Below are positions 9,465-20,700 of a stretch of 64,000 nt of DNA, piece by piece. The notes beneath the pieces are model-generated. The model was given only the letters and a program-made list of their open reading frames with translations. It was not told the origin of the DNA and did no database searches. The position numbers were made by a program, and so were the translations under genes. This DNA comes from Chitinophaga sp. E66 (GTDB taxonomy: Bacteria; Bacteroidota; Bacteroidia; Chitinophagales; Chitinophagaceae): positions 2,976,001 through 3,040,000 of the forward strand of contig CP079103.1 in the NCBI GenBank assembly GCA_019285755.1, written 5' to 3'. The stretch's first letter is position 1. Every line of letters starts with the position of its first letter.

Positions 9465-10334
9465 ATGTCGCTTTATTTCACATCGCTCAATTCAGGCAGC
9501 AACGGGAACTGTTATTACATCGGCAACGACCGTGAGGCGGTGCTGGTGGATGCGGGTATTTCGTGCCGGGAAACCGAACGCCGTATGTCGCGCCTCGGCC
9601 TGGATATGGGTAAGGTGAAGGCGATCGTGGTGTCTCACGAGCATGTGGACCACATCCGTGGGATTCCCGTTCTCAGCAAAAATACAATCTCCTGTATATA
9701 TTACCGAGGCTACCCTCCGGCATAGCGGCATGCAGCTGGAGGGGCGGCCTTTCAGCATTGCCGGGCCCATCCGCATCGGCGACCTGGAAATCACGCCGTT
9801 CGTCAAGTACCACGACGCTGCCGATCCCCATAGCTTCCTCATCAGTTGCGGCCAGGCACGCGTAGGCGTGTTCACAGATATCGGACGGCCCTGCGGCGAG
9901 CTGGCACGCCACTTTGCCTTGTGCCACGCCGCTTTCCTCGAAACGAATTACGATACCGAGATGCTCGACAAAGGCCGCTACCCCAGCTTCCTGAAAAACC
10001 GGATCAGAGGGGGCATGGCCACCTATCGAACAGTGAAGCGCTGGAGGTGTTCCTACGTCACCGTACCCGGCACCTGAGCCATGTGTTGCTGTCCCACCTT
10101 TCACAGGACAATAACGACCCGGATCTCGTGCATTCCCTCTTTGCCCGTCATGCTAACGGAACGGAGATAATCGTTGCCGGGCGGTACGCTGAGACACCGG
10201 TGTTTCACATCAATCCCACTGAAGCGCCATTAGCGGTACATCCGGCAATATACCAGCAACCGGCCGTTGTTCTCCAATCTTCCCGTAAACCTGCTTCACA
10301 AAAAAACCGGCCTATTCAGACTTCTTTGTTCTGA
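9465..10334 (+). CDS. MBL-fold metallo-hydrolase, YycJ/WalJ-like
   Basis: A beta-lactamase-fold hydrolase of about 285 residues, probably a nuclease of the YycJ/WalJ group. It begins YFTSLNSGSNGNCYYIGN, the usual start of this group. The metal-binding motif is SHEHVDHIRGI, with further conserved residues in HDAADPHSF, FTDIG and LETNYDTEML. The ATG at 9465 is preferred to the in-frame one at 9420 because the family starts directly with the first strand. The frame slips near 9690 and 10020; after the second, HLSNSEALEVF continues the domain. Confidence 0.85.
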
Positions 10335-10373
10335 ACAGACCGGCAACACTTTGCATGGTAACCTGCTAACCCA

Positions 10374-11369
10374 CTAAAAATATCTTGGGCTGACCTCGCG
10401 CACGCCTCTTCTGGGCATGAACAGGCTGATAGAAATCTCGTGAGATCCGGATTGGTAATTCCGTAATCCACTGGTCGTAAAATCATATGCATACCCGATA
10501 CGCAGCCATTTGGCCGCCATGAACTCCACCATGGCGGAGGCCGCATCACGATTCGTCAGGTCCATATTCTTACCCGAAGCATCCCAGATGCGGATACCCG
10601 TCCGGTAGGAACCGCCGAGCCACACCAGCTCATGGATCATCAGGAAACAGGACAGGTCTACGTTGCTGGGACCTTTGAAGTCGTCTTTCCAGAGGAAGGA
10701 TGGCTTCAGCTTGAAATGCTCCGAAAGGTTAACGACAGTTCCTGCGCCCAGGTAGATATGCGGGTTGCGCTCCAGGGTACGGAAGTAATCGTCGTTCCAG
10801 TTGAAGCCTTTCACGCCGGAGGTCTGCAAAGGTTGCGGATGGATGCCGTGGCGTACCAGGTGGGCGTGTAATAAAACACCCCGAAATTGGCGTCCGGCTC
10901 AATGTGTGAGGCGTTCGTGACGGGGATGCTGTTATCGTGCTCATCTACATAGGTCAGTACGGTACCGTCGAGCCGGTACTGCGTGAACCCTGCGCCAATG
11001 CCGAAGCAAAGGCGCTTGGCGCCAGATTCGTCGATGGGAATGCGATATGTGTAGCCTGCTCCTACGCTGAGGGTCTTTTGCGGCCCCAGTTCCTCATGCA
11101 GGAAACTGGCGCTCAGTGCCATTCTATCTTCCGCGGCCGGTGTCAGCCAGTCGATGGAAGCCCCGGCCGTCTTGGGGATCCGGGAATCCCTTCCCATTGG
11201 CGCCGGTAGGTAGCGTTAAAGCTGGTGCCCCGCGATAACCCGCGTATGCCGTGTTTACGTTCAGCATATTAAAGACGTACTGGCTGAACTGCACGTCTTG
11301 TTGCGCTTTGGCGTTTTCGCATAGGAGCATGGTCCAAAGTAACAAACAAACAGGGTAGTATTTTGCCAT
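10374..11369 (-). CDS. PorP/SprF-type outer membrane protein (T9SS-associated)
   Basis: About 330 residues. A signal peptide (MAKYYPVCLLLWTMLLCENA) is followed by the family hallmark QQDVQFSQYVFNMLNVNTAY AG, then a predicted beta-barrel with repeated glycine-aromatic strands. SprF/PorP proteins partner with type IX secretion substrates at the outer membrane. No adjacent T9SS substrate gene is seen; the nearest T9SS-type domain is at 24683. The frame slips near 11190 and 10830. It ends in an arginine-rich tail before a short gap to the hydrolase gene on the opposite strand. Confidence 0.85.
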
Positions 11370-11447
11370 AAAGAGCGGTTTAAGCCAGCCGGTGCGCCGG
11401 CAATCTCTCTCTATAACAAGCGGATTCGCAGATGGTTGTAAAAATTG

Positions 11448-13580
11448 TCAGGAACTCTGAATCACGAGGTTGAAATGTTCGTCCAGCACAAGTCGCCCTT
11501 CCTGCTCACCCTGGGGAGTAGTGAGGCCTTTGATCTTCCCGGTTTTGCCTTTGATGAGTATATCTTCCAATTGCTTATCGGTCAGTTTTTTCCCGAAAGC
11601 CTCGAAGGGTACTTTGAAACCGCAGGCGGCGAAATTGCTGCATCCATAGGCCGTGTTTCCTTTCTTGACAGGGTGCGATTTACACTTGGGACAGGTGGCC
11701 GCGGTAGGGTCGGCGGGCTTTTTGGGCGCTTTGGGCTTAGCGGGGCAGCTTCCTTATCCTTCTTTTCCTTTGGTGGCGGTGTGGCAGGCGCAAAAGAAAT
11801 GGATTTGCCCGTGTTGTTTTTTACGTCGCGGATGAGGGCGATCACCATGTCGGTCAGCTCCTGGCGGAAAGTGTCCATGGCGTATTCCCCTTTCTCCATG
11901 AGACGCAGCTTGCGCTCCCAGGCGCCGGTGAGCTCCGGGCTTTTCAGGAGCTCGTTCTCGATGGTATCGATGAGGTCGATGCCGGTCTGGGTGGCGAAGA
12001 TGTTCTTTTTCTTCTTCTCGATGTATTTACGGCGGAAGAGCGTTTCGATGATGTTGGCGCGGGTGGAAGGCCGCCCGATGCCATTGTCTTTCAGCACCTC
12101 CCGCATTTCCTCGTCTTCCACCTGCTTGCCGGCGGTTTCCATAGCCCGCAGCAATGTCGCTTCGGTGTATGGCTTCGGAGGCGATGTTTTGCCTTTGTGG
12201 ATGCGGGGTTCGTGCGGCCCGCTTTCTCCTACCTCGAAAACAGGCAGTATCTTCTCACCTTCTTCCGCAGGCTCGTCGCCGTCTTTCGGGGCGGGCGCAT
12301 CATTTGCATATACTTCCTTCCAGCCGGGTTCCAGTATCTGCTTACCTGTGGCTTTGAATTCCACCTGCCCTGCTTTCCCCAGTACGGTGGTATTGGAGAT
12401 TTTACACTCGGGGTAGAAAGCGGCGATGAAGCGTCGGGCTACGAGGTCGTAGATACGCTTTTCATCGAGGTGCAGGTTCTCCGGGTACATGCCGGTGGGG
12501 ATGATGGCATGGTGATCCGTTACTTTTTGTCGTCAAAGACAGACTTCAATTTCGGGATGGGCTTTTCCAGCAGGGGCGCGATGAGGTTGGCGTATGGCGT
12601 CATGTCCTTCAGGATGCCGGCGATCTTGGGATGAAGGTCTTCGGAAAGGTAGGTGGTATCTACGCGGGGTAGGTGACCAGTTTCTTTTCGTACAGGCTCT
12701 GAATGTACCGCAGGGTATCGTCTGCCGAATAGGCGAATTTCTTATTGGCTTCCACCTGTAGCGCGGTGAGGTCGAACAGCCGTGGATTGCCTTCTTTACC
12801 TTCTTTCTTTTCGAAGGAAGTGATTTCGAAGGAGTGTTCCTTGATATAGGCGAGGCCTTTTTCGGCGCGTTCTACCTGTACGATACGGTCGATCGTGGCA
12901 GTGAATTCCACTTTCTTATAGATCGTCTTCAGTTCCCAGTATTCTGCGGAAACGAAGGCATTGATCTCTTTCTGACGGGCCACGATCATGGCGAGCGTGG
13001 GTGTCTGTACACGCCCGATGGAGAGGACGGCCTTTCCTGCGCGAACTTCTTGGTGAAGAGGCGGGTGGCGTTCATACCAGGAGCCAGTCGCCGATGGCGC
13101 GGGCGCTGCCTGCAGCGTAGAGGTTATCGTACTGGGCGGCGTCTTTGAGAGCCTGGAAACCGTTGCGGATGGCTTCTTCGGTGAGCGAGGAGATCCAAAG
13201 GCGTTTTACGGGTGCGGCGCAACGGGCTTTGAGGAGCACCCAGCGCTGGATGAGCTCCCCCTCCTGTCCGGCGTCACCACAGTTGATGACTTCTTCGCAT
13301 TGCTGGATGAGGTTCTCTATTACGCGGAATTGTTTTTCCACGCCGGCATTTTCGATCAGTTTGATACCGAACTGGTTCGGGATGATGGGCAGGTCGGACA
13401 GCGACCAGTATTTCCAGTGCGGGGAATAGTCATGCGGCTCTTTGAGGGTACAGAAGTGCCCGAAGGTCAGGTGACCTGGAACCCGTTACCTTCATAATAT
13501 CCCTCTTTCCGGGTTTTGGCGCCCAGCACTTCAGCGATATCGCGCGCAACGCTCGGCTTTTCCGCAATACAGACTTTCAT
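11448..13580 (-). CDS. topB: DNA topoisomerase III-like type IA topoisomerase
   Basis: About 710 residues. The TOPRIM domain begins MKVCIAEKPSVARDIAEVLG and includes CGDAGQEGELIQRW. The catalytic tyrosine lies in LVTYPRVDTTYL, and IGRVQTPTLAMIV and GIGRPSTRANIIETL are conserved type IA blocks. The C terminus holds a zinc-ribbon-like stretch (CPKC about 10 residues before a second C-x5-C) and a proline/lysine-rich linker. It relaxes negatively supercoiled DNA and resolves recombination intermediates. The frame slips near 13440, 13075, 12665, 12530 and 11720. The repaired end at 11448 comes after EHFNLVIQSS. Confidence 0.92.
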
Positions 13581-13632
13581 ATCAGCCGCGAATTTCGGGC
13601 AAATGGATGAATTTGTCAAAAGGATTCCTTTG

Positions 13633-13640
13633 CAAATATA
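13633..13640 (-). promoter_or_regulatory. Candidate -7 element upstream of topB
   Basis: On the minus strand the sequence reads TATATTTG, an exact match to TAnnTTTG, about 53 bases before the topB ATG. No convincing TTG lies at the expected -33 distance, so the call is weak. Confidence 0.3.
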
Positions 13641-13719
13641 CCGTGGCTTTCAGGGTGTGATGGTATTAATACCGCGCCCGAAAATGGCAAGAAAATAAAC
13701 AGCCCGGAAAAATTTTCGT

Positions 13720-14060
13720 ATGGAATTACAGTTTACATTCGGCGAAATTCAATCACTTAAAAATTCTATTATGGAAGTTAATGTGAATTTCAAAAAGGAT
13801 ATATGCAAGAGCTCCTTAAAAAGTCGAATTACAGCGATGCATCTATGTTGACGGCCGAGTCTGTTGCGATCATGAAATGGGCGATAAACGAGACGATTGG
13901 AGGAAGGATAATTGTGGCGCTGGATCTGGAAACAGAAGAGGCCAGAGAAATCATCTCCCCGCACTCCAATTTGCCAAAAGTCAGAGAGAAACCAAACCGC
14001 AATCGGAGCGATCCAACAACAATCATATGTAAAACCGGATATTTATGTCCATTCGTTTGA
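13720..14060 (+). CDS. Hypothetical protein, frameshifted
   Basis: About 112 residues after joining two frames near 13800. It starts MELQFTFGEIQSLKNSIMEV and continues after the slip as ELLKKSNYSDASMLTAESVA. The composition is more AT-rich than the surrounding core genes. No domain or signal peptide is recognised. The 3' end overlaps the next start by 16 bases, which suggests the two are co-transcribed. Confidence 0.45.
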
Positions 14061-14434
14061 ATAACCCAGAATACTCCGAAGTTGGAGCGGAACCGTATAG
14101 ACACAGGTTCCATTTAGTATCCTTTGTCCTACTTACGATACTAATCTCCATCATCGGAATTGGATTGCTGCTGACTTATAAAACATTTGACGCTTCCAAT
14201 ATGCAGTTTTTACTTTCCGACCGTGAATCAGATGCGTTCATGGGTGCTGTGTCACGACCTGTTGATAGTGTATTGCACAGGCATCACATGGAACTTGCGG
14301 GAATCGCACAGGTCGAAAAGAAAGAATACAGGGAATTTTTCCTGAAAATATGCCAAATGATCCTATTGAATCTGCTCCTACCAATCCTTACCGCGACACT
14401 TGGATACAATCTTGGTAGATCGAAACCGGATTAA
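14045..14434 (+). CDS. Hypothetical membrane protein, two helices
   Basis: An intact 129-residue frame. A first membrane helix at about residues 24-44 (SFVLLTILISIIGIGLLLTY) and a second near residues 103-122 (LLNLLLPILTATLGYNLG) flank an extracytoplasmic or cytoplasmic loop of about 55 residues. No family is recognised. The start overlaps the end of the upstream hypothetical gene. Base composition is lower in GC than the flanks, so a recently acquired pair is possible. Confidence 0.55.
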   Translation: MSIRLNNPEYSEVGAEPYRHRFHLVSFVLLTILISIIGIGLLLTYKTFDASNMQFLLSDRESDAFMGAVSRPVDSVLHRHHMELAGIAQVEKKEYREFFLKICQMILLNLLLPILTATLGYNLGRSKPD

Positions 14435-14481
14435 AAGCATCCGCCAACAATTGAAATTTGTTATATAACCGGCATATATTG

Positions 14482-14510
14482 TTGACAAACTTCGGACTGA
14501 TAGTTATTTT
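14482..14510 (+). promoter_or_regulatory. Candidate promoter of the DUF4256 gene
   Basis: TTG at 14482-14484, a 19-base spacer, then TTATTTTC. This is close to the Bacteroidota -33/-7 layout but weak in the -7 box. It precedes ATGs at 14521 and 14557. Confidence 0.3.
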
Positions 14511-14556
14511 CGCAAAAGGTATGGATAAGCACCCATATCAATCTAAAACCTACTAT

Positions 14557-15135
14557 ATGAGTAACCATTCCAACAGCAAAAAGAAAATAGCTGCAGATCA
14601 ACAAGCAGCTTTGCTGAAAACCCTCCAGTCCCGCTTCGGGAAAAATATGCAACGGCATAAAGGGATCTCCTGGGATAACGTACTGGAGAAACTTGCATCC
14701 AACCCGGCTGCGCTCTGGTCGCTCAACGAGATGGAAGAGACCGGCGGCGAACCGGATGTGATCGGCCTGGATAATAAGACCGGTGAGATCATCTTCTGCG
14801 ATTGCTCCCCTGAAAGCCCCAAAGGCCGCAGGAGCGTCTGCTACGACTATGAAGCCCTCCAATCCAGGAAAGAACATAAACCCAAAACCAGCGCAATTGA
14901 TATGGCCAACGAAATCGGTATCACTATATTGTCGGAAGAGCAATACCGCGACCTTCAGCAGCTCGGAGCATTCGATCTCAAGACATCCAGCTGGGTTAAA
15001 ACTCCGGACAACATCCGCGAACTTGGCGGCGCTATCTTCTGCGACCGGCGGTACGACACGGTCTTTATGTACCACAATGGCGCGGAGTCTTATTACGCTG
15101 CGAGGGGCTTCCGGGGAATATTGCGGGTAAAATGA
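14557..15135 (+). CDS. DUF4256 domain protein
   Basis: An intact frame of 192 residues from the ATG at 14557 (MSNHSNSKKKIAADQQAALL); an in-frame ATG at 14521 would add 12. It matches DUF4256 over its length: LQSRFGKNMQRHKGISW, LWSLNEMEETGGEPDVIG, the cysteine-bearing EIIFCDCSPESPKGRRS, and GAIFCDRRYDTVFMYHNGA. The function is unknown and the domain usually occurs alone. No operon partner is evident; the next gene starts 82 bases later. Confidence 0.88.
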   Translation: MSNHSNSKKKIAADQQAALLKTLQSRFGKNMQRHKGISWDNVLEKLASNPAALWSLNEMEETGGEPDVIGLDNKTGEIIFCDCSPESPKGRRSVCYDYEALQSRKEHKPKTSAIDMANEIGITILSEEQYRDLQQLGAFDLKTSSWVKTPDNIRELGGAIFCDRRYDTVFMYHNGAESYYAARGFRGILRVK

Positions 15136-15216
15136 CCATCGTAGTGCGCCCTTCTAAAAACCGTAAGACTTCGGAAAGGTTTTTGAGGGATACAAGGCAC
15201 ATCAAAACCTCCTCCC

Positions 15217-15630
15217 ATGGATTTGTCCGCCATCATCAAAACTCGTGAAACCGCCGTCCGAAACAGGGACATCGAAGCAACCATCTCCTGCTACCATCCG
15301 CAGGTCATTTTCTTCGACGTCGTGAACGAACTGCATTATCACGGCGCACCCGCTATGCGGGAGCGATTCAGCGAATGGCTATCTAGCTTATCTGAGGTCA
15401 TCGATTTTGAGATCAGGGTATTACAGACCAATCAGCAAGGGAATATGGCGTGGGCCGCCACACTGAACCACATCCTCGCAGAAACATCGCAAGGCGCCAA
15501 ATTGGATATGTGGTGGCGGGAGTCTGTGATATATATCCAGGAACAAGGGCAATGGCTGATACATCACGCGCATAGTTCGGTACCGTTTGACCCGTCTACC
15601 GGTAAAGCCTCGCTGGAACTAAAGCCTTAG
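15217..15630 (+). CDS. SnoaL-like / NTF2-fold family protein
   Basis: An intact 137-residue frame. The pattern of an N-terminal helix, TISCYHPQVIFFDVV, HGAPAMRERFSEW, and a terminal sheet with WWRESVIYIQEQGQWLIHH is typical of SnoaL-like (DUF4440/SnoaL_3) NTF2-fold proteins. Members include small isomerases, hydrolases and ligand-binding proteins, so the substrate cannot be inferred. It converges with the EcsC gene, the stops being 10 bases apart. Confidence 0.8.
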   Translation: MDLSAIIKTRETAVRNRDIEATISCYHPQVIFFDVVNELHYHGAPAMRERFSEWLSSLSEVIDFEIRVLQTNQQGNMAWAATLNHILAETSQGAKLDMWWRESVIYIQEQGQWLIHHAHSSVPFDPSTGKASLELKP

Positions 15631-15639
15631 CCCCCGGCA

Positions 15640-16323
15640 TCATCGCAACAACCGCATCCGGTATGCATTCATTGCCGTCTCGCCAAGGCGGGTCACCAGC
15701 CGGTAGTTCACAACAACGCCCACCGCAGCGCCGATAACCGGCATCAGTTGCGCCATCTTAGCGATATCGAGGTAATCGCGGTACTCCTGCTGGAAAGCCC
15801 TCCAATCAAACGCCTCCTCCTTTTCCGGAAGCGCCCCGATACGGCGGTCCCAATCCTCCATCTGCGCAAACACCTGTCTGCGGTGATCCTGACTGCTGAA
15901 CGCCAGCTGGAATATAAACAGAATGTATAATCGCTCCCGGTAATCCTTTACATCATACCCGTACATCGTCGCGATATCGAACAGCAACTTCAATTTCATG
16001 GACAATAATATCGGGAAATCCGCCAGGCCCAACAAAATTCCGCCCGCCCCCGTAACGCCGCCTTCCGCCGCGGCAGTATGCTTGTAGAAATCGATGCGCT
16101 TGCGCACCGCAGTCTCCATATCAGCAAATGAGGGATAATCCTGCTTTCCGGGGACCGTATATGAAGAACCATATAATACCCCGCGCACCATCTGTTTGAT
16201 GGTCACCGTAATTGCCTGATGGACTTTCTCCGGAATAATACGATTGATCCGCGCCTGCATAGTACGCGATAGCCGCTGCACCATGTTGGGCGCCTTCCGC
16301 ATGCGGAGTTTCCAGGTTTCCAT
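15640..16323 (-). CDS. EcsC family protein
   Basis: An intact 227-residue frame matching the EcsC family. It shows a basic N-terminal region, then AAAEGGVTGAGGILLGLADF, LSMKLKLLFDIATMYGYDV, and a C-terminal hydrophobic segment (AQLMPVIGAAVGVVVNYRLV). EcsC in Bacillus is linked to an ABC transporter, but in Bacteroidota the gene is usually solitary and of unknown role. It is probably membrane-associated through the glycine-rich helices. It lies downstream of lacI in the same direction, with a 66-bp gap. Confidence 0.85.
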   Translation of the reverse strand: METWKLRMRKAPNMVQRLSRTMQARINRIIPEKVHQAITVTIKQMVRGVLYGSSYTVPGKQDYPSFADMETAVRKRIDFYKHTAAAEGGVTGAGGILLGLADFPILLSMKLKLLFDIATMYGYDVKDYRERLYILFIFQLAFSSQDHRRQVFAQMEDWDRRIGALPEKEEAFDWRAFQQEYRDYLDIAKMAQLMPVIGAAVGVVVNYRLVTRLGETAMNAYRMRLLR

Positions 16324-16389
16324 TTCGGCGCGCCTGCGCCTGCAGTGTACAGCATATTGAAGTAACGGGTTAATTAATTGTGGAATTGA

Positions 16390-17400
16390 CTAAATATGCA
16401 CTACCAGCTTGCAAGGCAACTGGATGCTCTTTGCCGTATGCTCTTCGCCTTCCGTCTCACGTATACGGGCAAACAGCTGCATGGCCGCTTCGAGCCCCAT
16501 TTCCCGCGAGCCCTCTTCAATCGAGGCAGCCGGCTTATGATCGAGGTAGCCAAGGATGGGCAGATTGCCGAACCCCGTGAACTGGAACGTCTCCAACAAC
16601 TGCGGGTGATACTTCTTTAAGTAAGCGATCCCGTCCAGCGCTACGTAATTCTTAAATGCGAACACCGCCGAAGGAGGCGTCTCCAGGGCAAGCATGCGCG
16701 ATAACGCAGATTCTGTATTCTCCCGCGTGAAATCTACAACCTCCACAAGCTCCTCCCGCAACGGGATATTATGTTCCTCCAGCGCCAGGCGGTAACCTTC
16801 GTACCGCGCGTTTCCCGTACGCATGCCTTCAGGCCCGCGGAAGTGCGCGATATGCCGATGCCCCTGGCGGATAAGGAAGTCCGTCGCCAGGCGACCGCCC
16901 TCTACATTATCGCTCGACACGAAGTCGAACTCCGGCGTTGCGGGCTCCCGACCGATGCACACCACCGGAATACCCATGGAAAGCAACTTCTGGTAAGGCC
17001 CCATATCCGTCCGTGTCTTGGAGATCGCGGCCACAACCCCGTCTACCCGGTTGCGGATCATGAGATCGATTATCCTTTCTTCCTTCTGCTCATCTTCGCG
17101 CGACTGCGCCAGCATCACATGATACCCTCTTTCCTCCGCCGCGGCTTCCACGCCATTGGCAGCGAAAGCGTAATACTGATCGAGGATATCCGGCACAATG
17201 AGCCCCAGGGTAAACGTACGGTTCAGCTTGAAATGCCGCGCCGCCTCGTTGGGAACATAGTTTAACTCCCGCGCCAACGTCTTTACGCGTTCACTCGTCA
17301 ACGAACTGATCGTCGCATCGTTATTCAGCGCTTTGGAAACCGTCGACACCGACATATTCAACTTCCGCGCAATATCTTTGATCGTTACACCCCTTTTCAT
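16390..17400 (-). CDS. LacI family transcriptional regulator
   Basis: An intact 336-residue frame. The N-terminal helix-turn-helix and hinge (TIKDIARKLNMSVSTVSKAL to YVPNEAARHFK) are classic LacI, followed by a periplasmic-binding-protein-like effector domain (GLIVPDILDQYYAFAANGVE, RVDGVVAAISK, DNVEGGRLATDFLI). It probably binds a sugar or sugar derivative. It is transcribed away from the susC/susD/oxidoreductase genes, with 384 bases between starts, so it likely controls them and itself from that region. Confidence 0.93.
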   Translation of the reverse strand: MKRGVTIKDIARKLNMSVSTVSKALNNDATISSLTSERVKTLARELNYVPNEAARHFKLNRTFTLGLIVPDILDQYYAFAANGVEAAAEERGYHVMLAQSREDEQKEERIIDLMIRNRVDGVVAAISKTRTDMGPYQKLLSMGIPVVCIGREPATPEFDFVSSDNVEGGRLATDFLIRQGHRHIAHFRGPEGMRTGNARYEGYRLALEEHNIPLREELVEVVDFTRENTESALSRMLALETPPSAVFAFKNYVALDGIAYLKKYHPQLLETFQFTGFGNLPILGYLDHKPAASIEEGSREMGLEAAMQLFARIRETEGEEHTAKSIQLPCKLVVHI

Positions 17401-17784
17401 AATTCAAAAAAACGATTTCAAACGTTGTAGTTGACTTTTTTACCCTTCGTATAAAGTTAAATCGATTGCAAATACTAATTTGGTAAAAGAACATTGAATA
17501 ACCGCGTTTACAGGTATATATTTTTTCACGTTAAAACACGTATCGTTTTTACCCGTCCATTCGAACCATATTTAACCAAGCGAACTATATATATTTTTCA
17601 CGTTTTGAAACTGGATATTGGTCTACCCCGCTATTCGGACCAAGTTACATCACGTTTACGGTAATCTATTTTTTCACGTTAAAAACTGACAATGGCTTAA
17701 CACGTCTTACAGACCATTTATTCACAGGACATTTAACACTAACACGTCGATATTACCATTTCTAAATCCTTAATCTGATCTACC
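17401..17784. promoter_or_regulatory. lacI-susC intergenic region with a CACGT cluster
   Basis: 384 AT-rich bases between divergent lacI and susC. The pentamer CACGT occurs at 17527, 17537, 17599, 17651, 17675, 17701 and 17743. Three copies (17527, 17599, 17675) sit in the same longer context, a T tract of 5-6 followed by CACGTT, spaced 72 and 76 bases apart. Two of these are also preceded by a GTTTAC-containing block (17506 and 17654). The arrangement looks like a multi-site operator or promoter array. Further AT-rich sequence near 17401-17480 carries AAACGATTTCAAACGTT next to lacI. Confidence 0.55.
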
Positions 17785-20700
17785 ATGACAATGCGTATCG
17801 GAAGGAGGCCTTATTGGCCCTCCCCGGCGTGCTGCGCCCTGCTACTCGCGCTATCGGCCGGAATACCTGCCGTCAGCGGCATGCATGCAAACGTTTCCAT
17901 CTCCCCTGCCAGGATGGCTAAAGACATCAGCGGCATCGTCCGCGATAAATCCGGCGCCGCGCTCCCCGGCGTGACCGTCGCCATCGAAGGCACGTCCAAA
18001 GGCACTACCACAGACGCCCAGGGCAAATTCACGCTCCCTGGCGTGCCCGACAATGGGGTGCTCGTTTTCAGCTTCATCGGCTATCAATCCCAAAAAGTAC
18101 CCGTCGCCGGTACCAACAACTGGACCATCATCCTGCAAGACAACGCTACCGAGCTCGATCAGCTCGTGGTAGTGGGATATGGCACCCGCAAGAAATCCGA
18201 CCTCACCGGCGCCGTGGCGCAAGTTCAGCTCGGCAAGCTGGAAAATGAAAATCCTGCCAACGTACAGGACGCGCTCCGTGGCAACATACCCGGCCTGTCC
18301 GTCACCTCTTCGAACTCCGCCAAAGGCGGTGGCGATCTCCAGATCCGTGGCCGCTCTTCCCTCAACGCCAGCAGCGCCCCGCTGATCGTACTGGATGGGG
18401 TAATCTATCCCGGCGCACTGTCAGACATTAACCCGAACGATATCCAGACCATAGACGTCCTCAAAGACGCCAGCGCCGCCGCCGTATTCGGCGCCAAATC
18501 GGCCAAAGGCGTCGTGCTCATCACAACCAAAAAGGTTCCTCCGGCAAACCCACCGTAACGCTGAACAGCAACATCGGCCTGGCGACCCTCGCCATGGACC
18601 AGCCGCTTTACGATGGCAACGGATTCGTGGCCTGGCGCACGGACGTGCTCAAAAGCATGAACGCCAACGCCAAGCCCTACCAGTTCGACGATCCCCGCCA
18701 GCTGCCTTCCGACATCACTATCGATCAATGGAAAGCATATGACAACTCCCGGGAGATCCGTCGATATCTGGCTCAACCGCCTGAAGATCCTCTCCCTAGA
18801 AGTAAAGAACTATAAAGCCGGCAAAGAAACCGACTGGTACAGCCAGATGTTCCAGACCGGTCTGCGCCACGACCACACCGTGAGCGTAGGCGGCAGAACG
18901 GATAATACCTCTTATTATATTTCCGCCGGGTATACCAACAACGAAGGCGTCATCCTCGGCGATAAATTCAAAACCTTCCGTACCCGTATCAACGTGGAAG
19001 CAAAAGCCGCAAAATGGGCCACCATCGGCATCAACATGCAGTTTGCCGACCGCGATGAAAGCCAGGTGACGGTAGACTGGGGCAAATGATCAATGCCAGC
19101 CCCTGGGGCGAAAAATACAAAGACGACGGCGTGACGCTGCGCGATAGCCCGAACGACGATATCGGCAACAACACCAACCCTTTCCTCAACTATGCCTACA
19201 CAGACCGCCTGCAGAAGTACCACACACTGTTCGGCAGCCTGTATGCTAAGGGCGACCTGGGTTATGGCTTCTCCTACCAGGTGAATTTCACGCCTAACTT
19301 CGAATGGAACAAGTACTTCAACGCCAACCTGGCTAAAGATTTCCGTTATGCCGCCCGTAAGGGATATGCGGTAAGAAGACAGGAAGAATATTTCAACTGG
19401 CAGATCGATAACATCCTACGCTGGAACAAAACGTTCGGCGATCATGATTTCGATGTAACCCTGCTATATAACGCGGAAAAATATCAGAGCTGGCGTAACC
19501 AGATGGAGAACGAGGGATTCGATCCCAACGACAACCTCACCTGGCACAACATCGGCGCAGGCATCAAGCCCGTGATCACCAGTTTTGATTCCCTGGCCAC
19601 AGGAGACGCGATCATGGGGCGGCTTAACTACGCTTACCAGCAGAAATACATGCTGACGGCCTCCATCCGCCGCGACGGATACTCCGCCTTCGGGCAGTCG
19701 AACCCCAGGGCCAGCTTCCCTCAGTCGGCCTTGGCTGGGTATTCACCAAGGAAAGCTTCGTAAATATCCCTGGCTCAATCTCGGTAAGCTGCGCGCCTCA
19801 TGGGGCGTGAACGGCAACCGCGATATCGGACGCTATGTGGCGCTGGGCGACCTCTCCACCGGCAAGTACCAGTACATCATGCCTAACGGCAACATCGTGC
19901 TTGTTTCCCAGCTCTATGGAAACCGCATGCCCAACCCCGGCCTCAAATGGGAGAAAAGCATGTCTTACAACCTGGGACTCGACTTCGCCGTCCTGGACAA
20001 CCGCCTGTCGGGCACCATCGAGGTGTATAAGAAAATTACTACCGACCTCCTCGTGAGCAGGACCATCTCCGACATTACGGGCTATTTCAACGTGATCTCC
20101 AATATCGGGAGATCCATAATAAAGGCGTAGAGCTGAACCTGAGCAGCGTGAACGTACGCACGACCGATTTCGAATGGGGCACCAACCTCAACTTCTTCAC
20201 CAACCGCAACAGCATCGTGAGCCTCTACGGCCCCGCGCCTTTCAAGGGTGCAGACGGCAAGATCGTAATGAAGGAGCAGGACGACCGTGCCAACAAATGG
20301 TTCATCGGCCGCGATATCGAAGAGATATGGGACATGAAAGTGCTCGGCGTGTGGAAAACCACCGAAGCCGCGGAAGCCGCTAAATACGGCGTTAAACCGG
20401 GCGACTTTAAACTGGAAGACACCAATGGCGACGGGAAGTATTCCGACGACGACAAGCAATTCCTCGGCTACCGCTCTCCCCGTTACCAATGGACGCTCCG
20501 CAACGACTTTTCTTATAAGGGCCTCTCCCTCTCGTTCATGCTTTATAGTCACTGGGGCCACTACAAGGAATACGACCGGGCAAAGAACAATACCGGCTTC
20601 ATCGACCGTCAGAACTCCTACATCATCCCTTACTGGACGCCGGAGAACCAGATCGACGATCATGCCCGGCTGTTCTCCAACAACGGGAGCATCGGTTTCA

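Noticed and set aside
11445..12416. 323-codon open frame on the plus strand
   Set aside because: Antisense to topB; low-complexity Ser/Phe-rich translation without homology.
13581..13719. tRNA or other RNA gene in gaps
   Set aside because: No cloverleaf-compatible sequence or conserved TTCGA arm was seen here or in the other long gaps.
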